Shown piece by piece: positions 6,014 to 6,031 of a stretch of DNA of 6,031 bases. The stretch comes from Prevotellaceae bacterium UBA6417. GTDB lineage: Bacteria; Bacteroidota; Bacteroidia; Bacteroidales; Bacteroidaceae. The stretch covers positions 1-6,031 of the forward strand of contig DJPH01000010.1 in assembly GCA_002439755.1 (NCBI GenBank), read 5' to 3'. The notes below the pieces were generated by a model, which did not search any database, had not been told where the DNA came from, and worked only from the letters and a program-made list of their open reading frames with translations. Made by a program: the position numbers and the translations under genes. Each line of letters starts with the position of its first letter. The first letter of the stretch is position 1.

Positions 6014-6031
6014 AGCCATCTGTAGATACTT

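Noticed and set aside
1..6031. Mobile elements, CRISPR arrays, tRNA/rRNA genes, toxin-antitoxin or phage-defence genes
   Set aside because: No transposase, integrase, spaced direct repeats, RNA-gene folds or small defence-like genes were seen; the window is filled by six intact conserved genes and one partial gene.

Overview
The window looks like a chromosomal segment from a Bacteroidales bacterium (Porphyromonas / Parabacteroides / Prevotella-like; genus not resolvable by eye). Four things point there: a PorQ-type protein of the type IX secretion system, a Bacteroidetes-style TonB protein (N-terminal WCDLLFEHRNKEYGAYVLR block before the membrane helix), Bacteroidetes-type -7 promoter elements (TAnnTTTG), and A-rich leaders without strong Shine-Dalgarno sites.

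The layout is two tight transcription units diverging from one promoter region of about 150 bp (3250-3401). The minus-strand unit reads tonB (2455-3249), a short-chain polyprenyl diphosphate synthase (1464-2438), a TatD-family metal-dependent hydrolase (656-1456), and the first ~212 codons of a TonB-dependent outer-membrane receptor-like protein that leaves the window at base 1. Gaps are 16, 7 and 18 nt (9 nt if the alternative receptor start is used), so this is probably one operon. The plus-strand unit reads porQ (3402-4379), cmk (4394-5086) and ispH (5100-5957), with 14 and 13 nt gaps. It is followed by an 11-bp perfect inverted repeat that may end transcription.

The products share envelope and isoprenoid themes. 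IspH makes IPP and DMAPP in the last step of the MEP pathway, and the divergent prenyl synthase condenses them. Cmk recycles CMP and dCMP, including CMP released by lipid and LPS synthesis. TonB energises outer-membrane transport, and a plug-domain protein lies three genes downstream of it. PorQ is an outer-membrane beta-barrel of the type IX secretion machinery.

All six complete genes appear intact, with their key catalytic or family motifs present. I saw no mobile element, CRISPR array, tRNA or rRNA, and no gene-free stretch over 300 bases. I found no convincing undescribed system. The more interesting points are the back-to-back promoter, the operon linking TonB to a possible client receptor, the chain-length determinant of the prenyl synthase, and the placement of porQ directly ahead of two essential metabolic genes.
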